A stretch of 64,000 bases of DNA, from positions 2,740,706-2,804,705 of the forward strand of contig JAJEKV010000085.1 in the NCBI GenBank assembly GCA_021234155.1. The letters are read 5' to 3'. The notes below the pieces were generated by a model, which was not told the origin of the DNA, searched no databases, and worked only from the letters and a program-made list of their open reading frames with translations. This stretch comes from Isoetes taiwanensis (taxonomy: Eukaryota; Streptophyta; Lycopodiopsida; Isoetales; Isoetaceae). Shown here piece by piece: positions 24,370-34,586 of the stretch (positions within the stretch are counted from its first letter, which is position 1; each line of letters begins with the position of its first letter). Position numbers and translations under genes: made by a program.

Positions 24370-25340
24370 CTCCAAAAGGAGGTGTTCCAAAACGTGAGCA
24401 AAAGCCTAAACAACGAGAGGAAATGCTCTCTCTAAATAGTAGAGCAAAACCTAACCCTAATTAACATCTCATCTACCATAGATCAAGGCTAAATCACGGG
24501 CCATAGATGGGTGGGGTCGAATATGATACATACATGTATTTTGCCATTAATACTTTTGTTTAGCCCACAGGGCTAACAGAGACAAAGATGCCCCACTCCA
24601 CCTAGAGAGTGCACCTGGGTCGGAAGGGGAGAGCGGGACAGAAAGTGAATCGGAAGAGGAGTCCATGCAAATTGTGAAGTGCCCAAATTGTGAGAGTTGA
24701 CACAGGAGAATAGGCGTGAAGTATCCTAGAGTGGCATGTTTATAAATATCAAACGTAGGGAAAGGATTTATCCACTGGGAGTCGGGTTTGAAATAAAGGT
24801 AGACATCTTCAAGATGCATCAAGCCCCTGCAAACATGACTTGCAGGGTCATCAGTGCAGAACATGTGGATACATTTTATGACTCCTTCATTAGTATGTAT
24901 ATGCATCCACCATGTGCATGGCCGTGCGATTTAGTGGAAGAGAGCAAGTGATTTGAATAATGCTAAATTCTGGATAGTGAATGGAAATCACACTACAACC
25001 ATTGCTCAAATCCTTGTCAACCAGTCTTTAGAATGGTCTCCACGGAGAAAGCATTTGAAAGACCTTATTTTTATTCTTCTACTTGAAAGAAAATGTAAAG
25101 TACTAGCAAGAAACATTTTGCAAAAGGGAATATGTGAAAGTCAGCCAGGAAACCAATGCCATCACAAAGGAGACAATTCATGTTGATGTCTTCTTCGAAT
25201 AGATTCAACAGCTTCAGAGTCAATGGGAGCCATATGGCAAGCTCAAAAAAGGGAAGCATGGTCGGTCATCAGGAGGCGCATACTCAATAAGCTTGGCCTC
25301 GATGTTAGCCCCTCATCTCAATCACGGCACCACCCATCTA
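24370..25340. other. No supported gene
   Basis: Short frames on both strands without family resemblance. No terminal repeats recognised. Confidence 0.4.
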
Positions 25341-25343
25341 CTT

Positions 25344-25789
25344 CAAATTGGGCGGGCGCCCAATTTAGGGCGTTGATCTGCTTGCAAAAGACTACCCTGG
25401 CATGTCCTTTTCAGCCAAATTGGGCGGGCGCCCAATTTGGACCCTTTTCTGCATGCAACATGTTGCTTCGTGTTATGCCATCACCTCCAAACTGGGTGCG
25501 CACCCAATTTGGAGCCTTATATGCTTGCAAGAGATTGCTCTCACAGATTGCCTTGATATGTCGCATCTGCTCCAAATTAGGCGGGCGCCCAATTTGGAAC
25601 CCTTTCGTGCTTAACTCAAGTCCTTTGGCTGGTCTAGTCAAACATACAATATCATCCAACTGCTCCAAATTGGATGTGGGCATGTACCCAATTCAGAACC
25701 CTTTCATGCTTAGCTCAGATCCTCTAGTCGGCCTAGTCAAATATGCAACATGATCCAACTGCTCCAAATTGGGTGGGAGTTGAATTTGG
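25344..25789. repeat. Array of six palindromes, CCAAATTGGGCG-type arms
   Basis: Near-palindromes of about 26 bp sit at 25,344, 25,415, 25,487, 25,572, 25,665 and 25,764. The best (25,415-25,440) has 12-bp arms, CCAAATTGGGCG and CGCCCAATTTGG, with a GG centre. The unit at 25,487 has TG/CA where others have CG/CG in the inner stem, so pairing is kept. Spacing grows from 72 to 99 bp along the array. Linkers share TGCTTGCAA and ACCCTTTC words. Frames through it are repeat artefacts. Confidence 0.93.
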
Positions 25790-25867
25790 AGCCGCGCCTG
25801 CAACAATTTGCCTTTTGTATTTGCATCTTGTCTAGCCATAGTGACATAAACGCTAAGGAAATCTAGC

Positions 25868-26380
25868 ATGCAGGACTATAATTATTTTGTTTATCTTGAT
25901 GAACCGAGTTGGAATATGTGCACGCAAGTTGCTCAACTCTTATATGAGGACCAATTAAAGGATGAGAAGGGTGAAATAATAGAAGTTAAAGACCGCCTAA
26001 GGATGTCCACAAAAAATTCACGGAGGCCTTTAACGTCTATGCATCTTACGGACTTGCAGAGATCATGACAGGCACCATGCTCATCAAGGCCATGAAGGCT
26101 TATACTGGCAGGCATGTTAACTCGAGTGCTGAAGTTGAAGAAGATTGGCACCATTGAGTGTGCACTTCTCAAATACCTGAAGGAAGTGAAGAAACCGAAA
26201 GTAGATAATATATGGATGAAGTGAGACAAGCTCATCTCATATTCACAGAGAACCTGATGCCCATGTTCGCTAACAGTGTTTGTGCCTAGGCAGAGAGCCA
26301 AAAGAAAGCTGAGAAAAAGAAGTTGAGAAAGGAAGCTGAGAAAAAAGCCAAAAGAAGCAGAAGGTGAACCAGTATCTTCA
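25868..26380 (+). pseudogene. Unrecognised coding-like remnant, Lys/Glu-rich end
   Basis: A frame starting MQDYNYFVYLDEPSW continues to about 26,000, shifts, and remains protein-like (AFNVYASYGLAEIMTGT, then KIGTIECALLKYLKEVKKPK in another frame). The end (26,290-26,370) encodes a run of Lys, Glu and Ala likely to form a helix. No family recognised. It converges on the minus-strand gene remnant at 26,389-27,417 and may belong to the same mobile unit. Confidence 0.35.
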
Positions 26381-26388
26381 TGGACTAG

Positions 26389-27417
26389 TTAACTGTGCGT
26401 ACCACCGAGTACATAATAAGTGTAGTCCTCGAAGTCAGCCTTCCTGTACTGCCTGAGCTCCTGGACCTGCGTTCTATCCACCATAAGAACAAGTGGCGAC
26501 ATGGGCATGTGGATTTCTTTGCACTGCGTCAGTATAGCCACATGTGCTGCGTACAACTTCCTCACCTGAAGCACTCTGACCCCATCTTCATTTTTCGGTG
26601 GTCTCTTGATCGTGCTCAGTGTTAGTGATATTGTTTGCTTCAAAAGTTTTGTCTCATTAATCCTTTTTAAGATAGCACTTGACCTGTCAAATAATATCTG
26701 CACCAGGAGCCTTTTGAAGTACTTCTGCCGACTCCTCGATTGTCAAGGCCTTTGTGGTTTTGAATTTCTTAGCGACCTGCGTCTTCACAACCAGGGCCTT
26801 CCTCTTGCCCTTCCCTTTCATTACTACCTCTTCCTCCTCCTTCTCCTCCTCCGGCTCGCTCTCGTTCTCCACGTCCTTCTTAGCACATAAGCCTTTGACC
26901 ATAACTCTCTCGTCACAGAGAGTCACTGAAGACAGGATGTCTACTATATTCTGAAGTAAGGAAGATTAATTAGTCCGCTGTCGGTATAAATTTATACGGA
27001 AGAACAGAAGGAGTAGTGCACACTTACATAACCAAGCTTGTTGTTCTTTGAGATGTACTCGTAGACATCCTTTGGCTTGCACATGCTGATTCGAAACATT
27101 CTGCTGTTCAAAATATACTCTACGTCACTTTCATCGTTCACACAATTCATTAGTATCTCGTCCTCATTTTCTGTAGACGTCAGACTTGTCATTTTGCCTG
27201 CGGATTAGTAATCCCCAGGCCTAAACTTCCCCCTTCCTGTCTTATTGCACAGGTACAGGTAGGCATCAGTGGGGTAGCATTCTCTCGCTCCCCTGTGCAC
27301 GTACCATGTAACATCCTTAAGTTCGTAGGATTGTGGCTTTGTAGAAGACTGTTGACCTTTGCTTTTAAGGACAATCTTGGGGCTAAAAAGTCGTAAAAAA
27401 CAATACTTAAACTTCAC
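26389..27417 (-). pseudogene. Multi-exon gene remnant with ParB-like segment
   Basis: Read from 27,417 downwards: a first block with DVTWYVHRGARECYPTDAYL (to about 27,205); a second block starting MTSLTSTENEDE (27,192) with CKPKDVYEYISKNNKLGY; a clear GT-AG intron (27,027-26,951); then NIVDILSSVTLCDERV, an acidic stretch and a basic stretch KGKGKRK that could be a nuclear signal. The last block (to 26,389) reads VRVLQVRKLYAAHV, MSPLVLMVDRTQV and YTYYVLGGTHS. That order (conserved value-then-helix segment, PLVL, and a final Gly-Gly-x-His) recalls ParB/Srx-type domains, but I judge it from memory only. Joins between blocks other than the stated intron are unclear, and the last block ends at a stop straight after GGTHS. 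Confidence 0.45.
26951..27027 (-). other. 77-bp GT-AG intron carrying a TATAAATTTATA palindrome
   Basis: Minus-strand donor GTAAGTGTGC and acceptor CTTACTTCAG join GGTTAT to AATATAGTAG in frame. The intron contains CGTATAAATTTATACCG (about 26,981-26,998), the same palindrome found clustered at 27,580-29,655. Confidence 0.7.
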
Positions 27418-27579
27418 GAAAACTGAATTTATCTCAAATTTCGAACTACTTTAATCCTAGAAATGGTGCCTTAAAGACCTCAATTTGGGGTTATTGTACC
27501 CTTTTCTCGGTGGCTTTAGCCACTAAAATACACCACTATTATTCTAAACGTATGATTTCATACCATTATTTAGGTTGAA

Positions 27580-27760
27580 CGCTCGCGGTATAAAATTATA
27601 CCGATGTAGAACTCTCGCGGTATAGATTTATCTCTTGAGGATTACCTGATAAATTTATACCAAAGAACACGGGACGGGGATAAATTTATCACGCCGGATA
27701 TTCAGCGATATAAATTTATATCGCCCGTGCTCACGGGGTATAAATTTATACCGTTGCAGA
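27580..27760. repeat. Cluster of TATAAATTTATA palindromes
   Basis: Six or more variants of GGTATAAATTTATACC spaced 25-35 bp apart, several joined by CTCGCGGTATA or TCACGG words. More copies lie at 29,208-29,225, 29,539-29,655 and in the intron at 26,981. Confidence 0.88.
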
Positions 27761-27770
27761 ACTCTCGCGG

Positions 27771-28660
27771 TAGAACTTAAAAGCCTATACGTGTCCTCCA
27801 CTTTGACTGCCGAAAGGTAGTGGGATAAACTAGCTAGTCTGTACAAGATTAGTCTAGTATGGACCTTAAACAAGCTCTAAAAAAATCAATGGGCCATGGA
27901 TGGAGCCCATTTGTCTTCTACAGCTATGGTGCCCAACTTCCTAAGGTGGGATTATATCCTACCTACAAAGTGTGCAGGTAAGGCAAAAAGTTTTGCCCAA
28001 CGGATGTGTGGTGAGTTGGTATAGGCCTAGTAATGCCAAAATAAGTGTGCATTTGCTCATGGGTTCAAACCTTGTCAATGTATGTTTATCTTTGGGAGTT
28101 GGTTACTGGGGGTATACGATGATGATCCCCGACGTGGTAGAACTTAAAAGCCTATACGTGTCCTCCACTTTGGCTGCTGAAAGGTAGTGGGATAAACTAG
28201 CTAGTCTGTACAAGATTAGTCTAGTATGGACCTTAAACAAGCTCTAAAAAATCAATGGGCCATGGATCGACCGTTGTCTTACAACGCTATGGTGCCCAAC
28301 TTCCTAAGGTGGGATTATATCCTACCTACAAAGTGTGCATGTAAGGCAAAAAGTTTTGCCCAACGGATGTGTGGTGAGTTGGTATAGGCCTAGTAATGCC
28401 AAAATAAGTGTGCATTTGGTCATGGGTTCAAACCTTGCCAATGTATATTTATCTTTGGGAGTTGGTTACTGGGGGTATACGATGATGGTCCCCGACGTGG
28501 TAGAACTTAAAAGCCTATACGTGTCCTCCACTTTGGCTACCGAAAGGTAGTGGGATAAACTAGCCTATACGTGTCCTCCACTTTGGCTACCGAAAGGTAG
28601 TGGGATAAACTAGCTAGTCTGTATAAGATTAGTCTAGTATGGACCTTAAACAAGCTCTAA
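27771..28660 (+). mobile_element. tRNA-derived SINE in direct tandem, unit about 363-367 bp
   Basis: The unit start TAGAACTTAAAAGCC occurs at 27,771, 28,138 and 28,501, and a 52-bp piece is duplicated again at 28,561. Inside each full unit, GGTGAGTTGGTATAGGCC (about 28,010; 28,372) resembles a pol III A box and GGGTTCAAACC (28,061-28,071; 28,424-28,434) is a good B box. The A-B spacing of about 50 bp fits a tRNA-derived SINE. A frame of 71 residues inside each unit is copied with it and is not a gene. Confidence 0.7.
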
Positions 28661-28679
28661 CAAGCTCACACGGTATAAT

Positions 28680-29197
28680 CTTTATTACTTTGTTTAAGGT
28701 CCATACTAAACTAATCTTATGCATTCACTTTCTATATCCCAACGCCTTCGACAACAAAGTGGAGGACATCTTATAAACTTTAAGTTCTACCACATCGGAG
28801 ATCATAATATACCCCCAGTAACCAACTCCCAAAGATAAACATACATTGACAAGGTTTGAACCCATGACCAAATGCACATTTATTTTGGCATTAGTAGGCC
28901 TATACCAACTCACCACACATCCGTTGGGCAAAACTTTTGCCTTATATGCACACTTTGTAGGCAGGATTTAATCCCGCCTTAGGAAGTCTGGGTCCTAGGG
29001 GCAACTCTAGGGGCATGGCTTTTTTAGCCTCGCCATCCTAGTGCCACCTACTATAGTCCCATTGTTTTTTTATTACTTTGTTGAAGGTCCATACTAAGCT
29101 AATCTTGTACAGACTAGCTAGCTTATCCCACTGCCTTGCGGCAGCCAAAGTGGAGGACACGTATAGGCTTTTAAGTTCTACCGCGTCGGGGATCATC
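28680..29197 (-). mobile_element. Inverted SINE-related copies
   Basis: The sequence is the reverse complement of the unit at 27,771-28,660 in two pieces. The B box appears as GGTTTGAACCC at 28,853-28,863. A second inverted piece covers 29,060-29,195 (CTTTGTTGAAGGTCC to TTTTAAGTTCTACCGCG). The direct and inverted blocks face each other across about 20-30 bp and could form a long hairpin RNA. Confidence 0.8.
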
Positions 29198-29390
29198 ATC
29201 ATCTGCATCGGTATAAATTTATACCATGTGAGCATGGGCTCGGTATTAAATCATACCAATAGACCATCTATAGAAGCACAGTAAAGAGATTGAAAGAAAT
29301 GGAGAATTAAAAAGGTCCAGGTTGGAGACTTACATGGCCATGTCCGTATAGAATTGCTTATAGCTTTTCGAAGGAGCAAATAGGGGCGAG

Positions 29391-29400
29391 TATATAAGGC
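29391..29400 (+). promoter_or_regulatory. TATA box of the split DUF7869-like gene
   Basis: TATATAAGGC preceded by GGGGCGAG, about 285 bp before the ATG at 29,676. TATAAATTTATA palindromes lie both upstream and in the putative leader (29,539-29,655). No other start signal in the area is as good. Confidence 0.45.
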
Positions 29401-29675
29401 GGATCGCGAGCACCTTCGAATCCAAACAACGTATACAGGAAATGGATGCGCCCCTACCGGCCTTAAGTACTTCCGATATATGCGCTTTCGTATAGCAGTT
29501 TTCTATAGCGGTTCGTATACGATAATCAGAACTTCTCGTATAAATTTATACCGTCTCTGTATAAATTTATATCATCTCTGTAAATTTATACCAGTCCGTC
29601 TGTGTTGTGCTTCTGTTTCGTATAAATTTATACTGCACGATATAAATTAATACCGTCTGAGTCTACTTGCTCATA

Positions 29676-30081
29676 ATGGCCGGAGAAAAAAGAGCGTCCG
29701 AGCCACCCCGTCCTGCTCGCAGGCTCGGTTTTCACACCCTGTCCAATGCCACCAGAAGCTAATCCTACTACAAATATTTGCTAGCCAGGATACTTCTGAC
29801 TCTGACATTCAAATCTCCAACCCTCCCGTTTGTATGCGTCGGCTTCCACCACCAGTGCAGTTCACTCCACCACCTCCTGAACGTCATTTGCCTCCACCAA
29901 TGCATTAACTCCACCACAGTCCACAGAACATCGCAACTTTCCTCCACCCATTCAGTTCACTCCAGCACCCGAAGACGAGCTCAGACTCCCTCCTCCAGTT
30001 CGTTTTAGTCCGTCTCCCTTAGCCAGCGTAGGCAGCCTTCCTGGACGCAAATCACTCCATCACCACCTATCTCGCTATCTG
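29676..30081 (+). pseudogene. N-terminal part of the DUF7869-like gene, proline-rich, cut by gypsy insertion
   Basis: The ATG at 29,676 opens MAGEKRASEPPRPARRLGF. After frame changes the sequence continues as DTSDSDIQISNPPV, then the repeats LPPPVQFTPPPP, ERHLPPP, FPPPIQFTPAPE and LRLPPPVRFSPSP, which is a low-complexity proline-rich region with a repeated LPPPxxFTP core. The frame is still open at 30,081, where the ATACT target site and the gypsy LTR begin. The remainder resumes at 41,074. Basic residues at the start could act in DNA binding or nuclear import, but this is inference. The matching part of copy 1 lies outside the window. Confidence 0.6.
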
Positions 30082-30086
30082 ATACT
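30082..30086. repeat. Target site duplication, left (ATACT)
   Basis: ATACT directly before the LTR start TGTTTGGGG. The same five bases follow the other LTR at 41,069-41,073. Confidence 0.9.
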
Positions 30087-30713
30087 TGTTTGGGGTCCGG
30101 GCTCGGGATCGCCTGAGGGACAGATCTCTGTGAGATCCTTGAAGTCGGCGGGGGGCAAATCTGAACACTCTTGTCCTGTGCGGGATTTTTGCTAACGAGA
30201 GGAAAGAACAAGAAAAACTTCGGATAAAAGCGGCAATTGCAATACACAATGAAGCACACAAGACACTTGTGGAGAACACGCGGCAATCCATTGATCAAAA
30301 CAAGTGTACAATGAAGGCTCAAAAGAGCACACAACGGCGACCGGCATATGCGCTCTGTAGTGACACAAAAGAACACTCACGAACCCTTTTTTTTTGAAGG
30401 AGCAAAAATGCTACAATATATAGGAACACGGGTGGCCCTACGGGACTGAATCTGATCCTCATCATGACAGCGTGCTCCACTACTTGGGCACTTTCGAGCG
30501 GGGAATCCGATTTGTCCGCGGCCCGTGCTGCTATGGACAAGTAGTGGCCGCCGTGGGTCCTACCTTTGGGTCTTACGCTTCTTGGAGGAGCTTTGACCCG
30601 TAGGTGGTGGCCTTGTAGATCCCTCTTCTTGGACACAGGTGGCGGTGGGGCCACCGCCCTCATCGCGACAAGTATAGACACATTGTAATGCGCGGGGCCG
30701 CAGGGGGCTAACA
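30087..30713 (-). repeat. 3' LTR of the gypsy element (627 bp)
   Basis: On the minus strand it begins TGTTAGCCCC and ends CCCCAAACA, with the usual TG...CA ends. It aligns over its whole length to the 5' LTR with many differences at CAG/CTG sites. Confidence 0.93.
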
Positions 30714-30722
30714 CTCCCCTAC
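30714..30722 (-). promoter_or_regulatory. Polypurine tract beside the 3' LTR
   Basis: On the minus strand GTAGGGGAG directly precedes the LTR start TGTTAG, where the plus-strand DNA primer is expected. Confidence 0.75.
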
Positions 30723-31153
30723 CAAACTACACTTATTGGCTAGAAAAGGGGCATGAATTCGGGGGTGGGAATCCTCGTTCCTCTTTCGATCTTGAACATA
30801 GAGATGAGGGAGGCTCGACTTCTTGTATTCAGCGAGTGTTGTTAGTCTCTTTTCAGATTTGCTTGAGTCACGGATGCCAAACATTAATTTTGCTCCTATG
30901 AAAGCCTTCCGAAATCATGTTCTCAGCGTGGCGTGGATCTCGGATGGAAGATTTGTGATCTCCATGTATAAGACAAAGGTCCAACCCGAACTTTCCGGCA
31001 TTTGCATTGGGGTTGCAAAATGGATCGGCACTTGCGTTTACGCATACTGCGGGTATGGTCATGAGTCTTTGCGAGAATTACGCTTTAGAAATCTGAGATG
31101 GATCAGCTGAAGTTTTGGCCTTGGCAAGGAAGGTTACAAGACCCGAAATTGCA

Positions 31154-34003
31154 TTACAGGCGGTCTTCCACGAACACGCGTGGGCATGTATATCCGGTTG
31201 TTGGTGTTGTCCAAAGTCTCATCCTCCGCCATTTGCGTCTGCGGATGGCGTGGGTCCCAACGTTTGTCTGCTGCAATTGCGGTGGGTGTCCAATCTGCAT
31301 GTTCTTTGACTTGGTAGTCGAATTCTTGTCTCCATCTTTGGGGAATTGACCTTGATCGAGGTGGGCATCAAAGCTTGCTAGTGTACTTTCGGTTGTTTGG
31401 GGGTTGGTGCGGTCATCACGCATCGTTCTTGGAATTCCAATAATATCTTCTCGGGTATTTGTTTGGTAGCTGTCTCCCATGCTTGGAATGTACGTAATGC
31501 ATCCGCAGTCTGAGGGTCCCACTCATCGGGGAGGGGCGTTACGTTTTCATTTCAGGTAATGCGGGGTGTGCAAGGAAGCATAATGTTGTAGAACAAGCGT
31601 GCAAGGTCAAGTTCTTGTTGAGTTGTATAGTGTGCGAAGGGCGTGCCAAGTTCAGCTAGCCATAGCTCCACTTCTTTACGTAGAAGAGGCATGTATTACG
31701 AGGTAACGGTTTTGCGAAATTTTGTGTCTTGGAGGTACTTGTTCTTCTTGGTCAAAAGAAACTGCCATTTGTGTATCTCCTTTAAAGTTCTCGGTCGTTT
31801 ATCGGATGAGCTGGTAACATGTGCCGGTAGAAGTCGTGCATGACATAAGCCCGGGGGCTATGGTCTTTGAAGCGAAATGGTCGAGATCGCAACTTGTAGG
31901 ATATCAAAATTGGCGAGCACAAAGTGTGCCTCGTTCATGGACGGAACATGAAGGGCCATTGTCGTTCGATATCAGCTTCTGATCGGGGGACTTGTGGTAT
32001 CACCCTTGTTTCGGCGGAGAAAAAAGAAAAGTGTTTTCCTTGCTTGCACATAGTCATGGTAAGCGGCCCGGATAGTCGGGGGAATAGCGAAGCAAAGGCG
32101 ATAGGTTTGTTACGCTTTTCTTACGCATCATCTGGCGTATGCCTTTCGGCTATCGGAAGCGTATCTTGTGTCTGCAATGATATCTTGTTGCTTTCGGAGA
32201 GGTCAGTGCGGTTCCGTGACTTTGCGTGTGAGGTGTGGGACTTGTCGGAGAAGTTGGGAATCGAGGAGCTTGAAGTGGGGGTGGCTTGCAAGTCTGTTTT
32301 GAGTGCGACTATTTCAAGAGCATCTGCGGCGTGTGTTCTTGAGTGAGCTGGTCTAACTTGCCTTGGAGAGATGCGATGTGAGCATCCTTATTACGCAAGG
32401 TGGTTTTGAAAGTCGTGACCTTGGACTCAAGTATCAAGTTGGGCATGCACGAAGTGTCTTTGTTCTCGGTCGAGTAGCATTATTCGTGGCGACCAGATTG
32501 TTGTAAGCGTGTCTCAAGATCGGTGTACTTGGTGTCGTTTTGTTGGAGGGACTCCTTGAGTTCCTTGACAATTTCTTTGGGATTGATGAAGGGTTTTCGA
32601 TGGATCATGAATTGATTGTGCAAGGCTTCTTCTCACGGCCTCCACGATCGACCAAATCGGTCTTGGTGTTGTGACTTGGCTTGGAGTTGGTCCCGCGGAC
32701 TCGTGTCGTGCCACTGGTGGCTGCTATGAAGTTACGGTGATGATCACGGAGGGCATCAAAGGCGGTGAGGGACAGACTTCCTTGTAGGTATCCACGGTGT
32801 GAGGAGGTGGATGGGATGGCTTTGGTCTGTCACCCTTGTTTATAGATCCTTGGTCATTCTTTGTGAGTGTCCTTGTGAGTACATTCGTGAGATCAATGGG
32901 AGTTTTGTTGTCTTCTTCTTTGTTGTTTTTTTGGTCTTTGTTGAGTCGAAAGTGGAATTGTTGCACAAAGGTTAGCGGTGGTTGGTTGGTTATCAACAGA
33001 AGGAATAGGTTTTAGAATTGGAATTCTGAGGAGGTGGAGGCGGTGGTTGTGAAATTTTTACAATGCAGGTTGGCTGCCGAGATTGATGGTCTTTGAGAAG
33101 GAGGAGAGTTTGGTTGAAGACCTTTCAAAGCATCAATAAGGTCGGGGATGTTGGCTTGGTGGAGAAGGGGGCATGATGGCGTGGGGGTGCGATGATTAAT
33201 GAAAGCACGGAAGTGGGCTCCCATGGGGCGGTCAGAGGAAGAGTTAGGATTTTTTACGAGTCTGTCAAGTTCTGTTGAAATCTCGTCTGAGGAGTTGAGT
33301 CAATTGATTGTTTCGGTGGTGTTGGTGAGGATATAGTACGGATGGTAGAAAACATCGTTAATAGAGGTATTCTTCATGGAGTAACCCAAAATTTCCTCAA
33401 AGAAACTTGGTAAAGGCATCATGTTGCTTTGGAAAGGTGGACGACTTGGTTTGTGCGACATTATAAGGAATAGAAGCGAGAATTTGGAAATATCATATTT
33501 ACCAATGTCAAGGTAAGACAAGGCATTGGGCGGATTGGGTAGAAAAAAAGGAGAGGCTATGGTTTGAGGGTTTAGGAGTATAGGGTTTCCATCGACTTGG
33601 GAGGCATATCCATCTTACGCCTTCACCGGGTTAGCCACAAATTCTTTGTAATTTGTTCTTGTTGGGGCCGGGAGTTCTGTTGCGAGAAAAATGAAACAAT
33701 CAGGAACTCACGAGGAGGTTATAGGTGATGCGGATGTGGGGGCTGGTGCGGATGAAAAGCGAACTTGATATTTTGGTGCGGCTGGATCCATTGAATGCGT
33801 CAGCGTTGAGTGTTGAGTTCTTGGAGGTAGAAGCCATCTTGAAGGTCGAGGGCCCGGATCTGAAGTCGGAAGGGCGGAGTGGAGTATGAAGTGAAAAGTG
33901 AGAGTGGAAGTGGCGGTTGGGAAGGGTTTTTTGAGTCGTGGGGAGACGCGTGTCCGAAAAGATCGTGGCGATTGAGAATCTCAAGAGGCGACCGCCAGAC
34001 CAA
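31154..34003 (-). pseudogene. Extra ORF of the gypsy element, downstream of integrase
   Basis: A chain of minus-strand open stretches (about 33,700-34,003, 33,300-33,521, 33,012-33,224, 32,724-32,996, 32,514-32,714, 31,154-31,522) reads as one broken protein of perhaps 900 residues. It begins MASTSKNSTLNADAFNG (within the first block), has a middle with MSHKPSRPPFQSNMMPLPSFF, a Pro/Ser/Thr-rich part and a Lys/Gln-rich part that could be a coiled coil. No transmembrane segment typical of an envelope is evident. Athila/Tat elements often have an additional ORF here, but I cannot assign a function. Breaks are short indels. Confidence 0.5.
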
Positions 34004-34586
34004 GATGCGTGAAGTTCTGGCGGGAGAATAAAACTTTAATGGCGGACGGTATTAGCTTGCTGGCGATTGTCGAGAATATTAAAAAGAGAGTCGAAAAGTT
34101 TGCGGGTACAAAAATATCGGTGGGGAATGATTACGGAATATCGTGAGGTGACCTTTTCGTGAAGCATTTTGCTAGGGTTGGTATTAGCCTATAAATTGGA
34201 AGTTGGGTTCGTCGAGAAGAACCAAAATTCGTGAAGATGGAGAACTTCGATACTTGGCCCGGTCGGTGAGCTTCATGGTGGATTACATGCAAGATGGGCG
34301 GCGTCGATGCGTGGCGTCGATGGAATCGCCCGGATCCCTATGGATCCTTGGTTGGAAGCAGCGGCCGTCAACCCGAGATAAACTTCGATCGCCCGGGAGG
34401 TGATCGTTCATTTGGAGTGGTCGCGGTTGTGGGGCTTCCGCATCCTCGAGTGGAGTGCCCCAGTAAAGGGCTGATAGCGACATGATAGGGGTTTTCCCAA
34501 TTTTTGTTTAGTTTAGGACTTTTAGGTTGAAAAATCCCGCGGTAATTGTAGCCCGGGCAATTTTGTACATAATAGAAAAGTGTTTC
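34004..34586 (-). other. Spacer between pol and the extra ORF
   Basis: No consistent minus-strand frame. Plus-strand frames at 34,203-34,485 are not supported by any homology and run against the element. Confidence 0.4.

Noticed and set aside
25344-25789. CRISPR-like look of the palindrome array
   Set aside because: Spacing is uneven, linkers are related to each other, and there are no cas genes.
28010-28071. A tRNA gene
   Set aside because: A and B boxes are present, but there is no cloverleaf or acceptor stem; it fits a SINE head.
27972-28550. Two near-identical 71-codon frames with VLPNGCVVSWYRPSNAKISV
   Set aside because: Their similarity comes from the SINE tandem duplication; the pol III boxes lie inside them.
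31924-32346. 140-codon plus-strand frame
   Set aside because: It runs antisense to the extra ORF of the gypsy element and is not conserved in any sense I can see.
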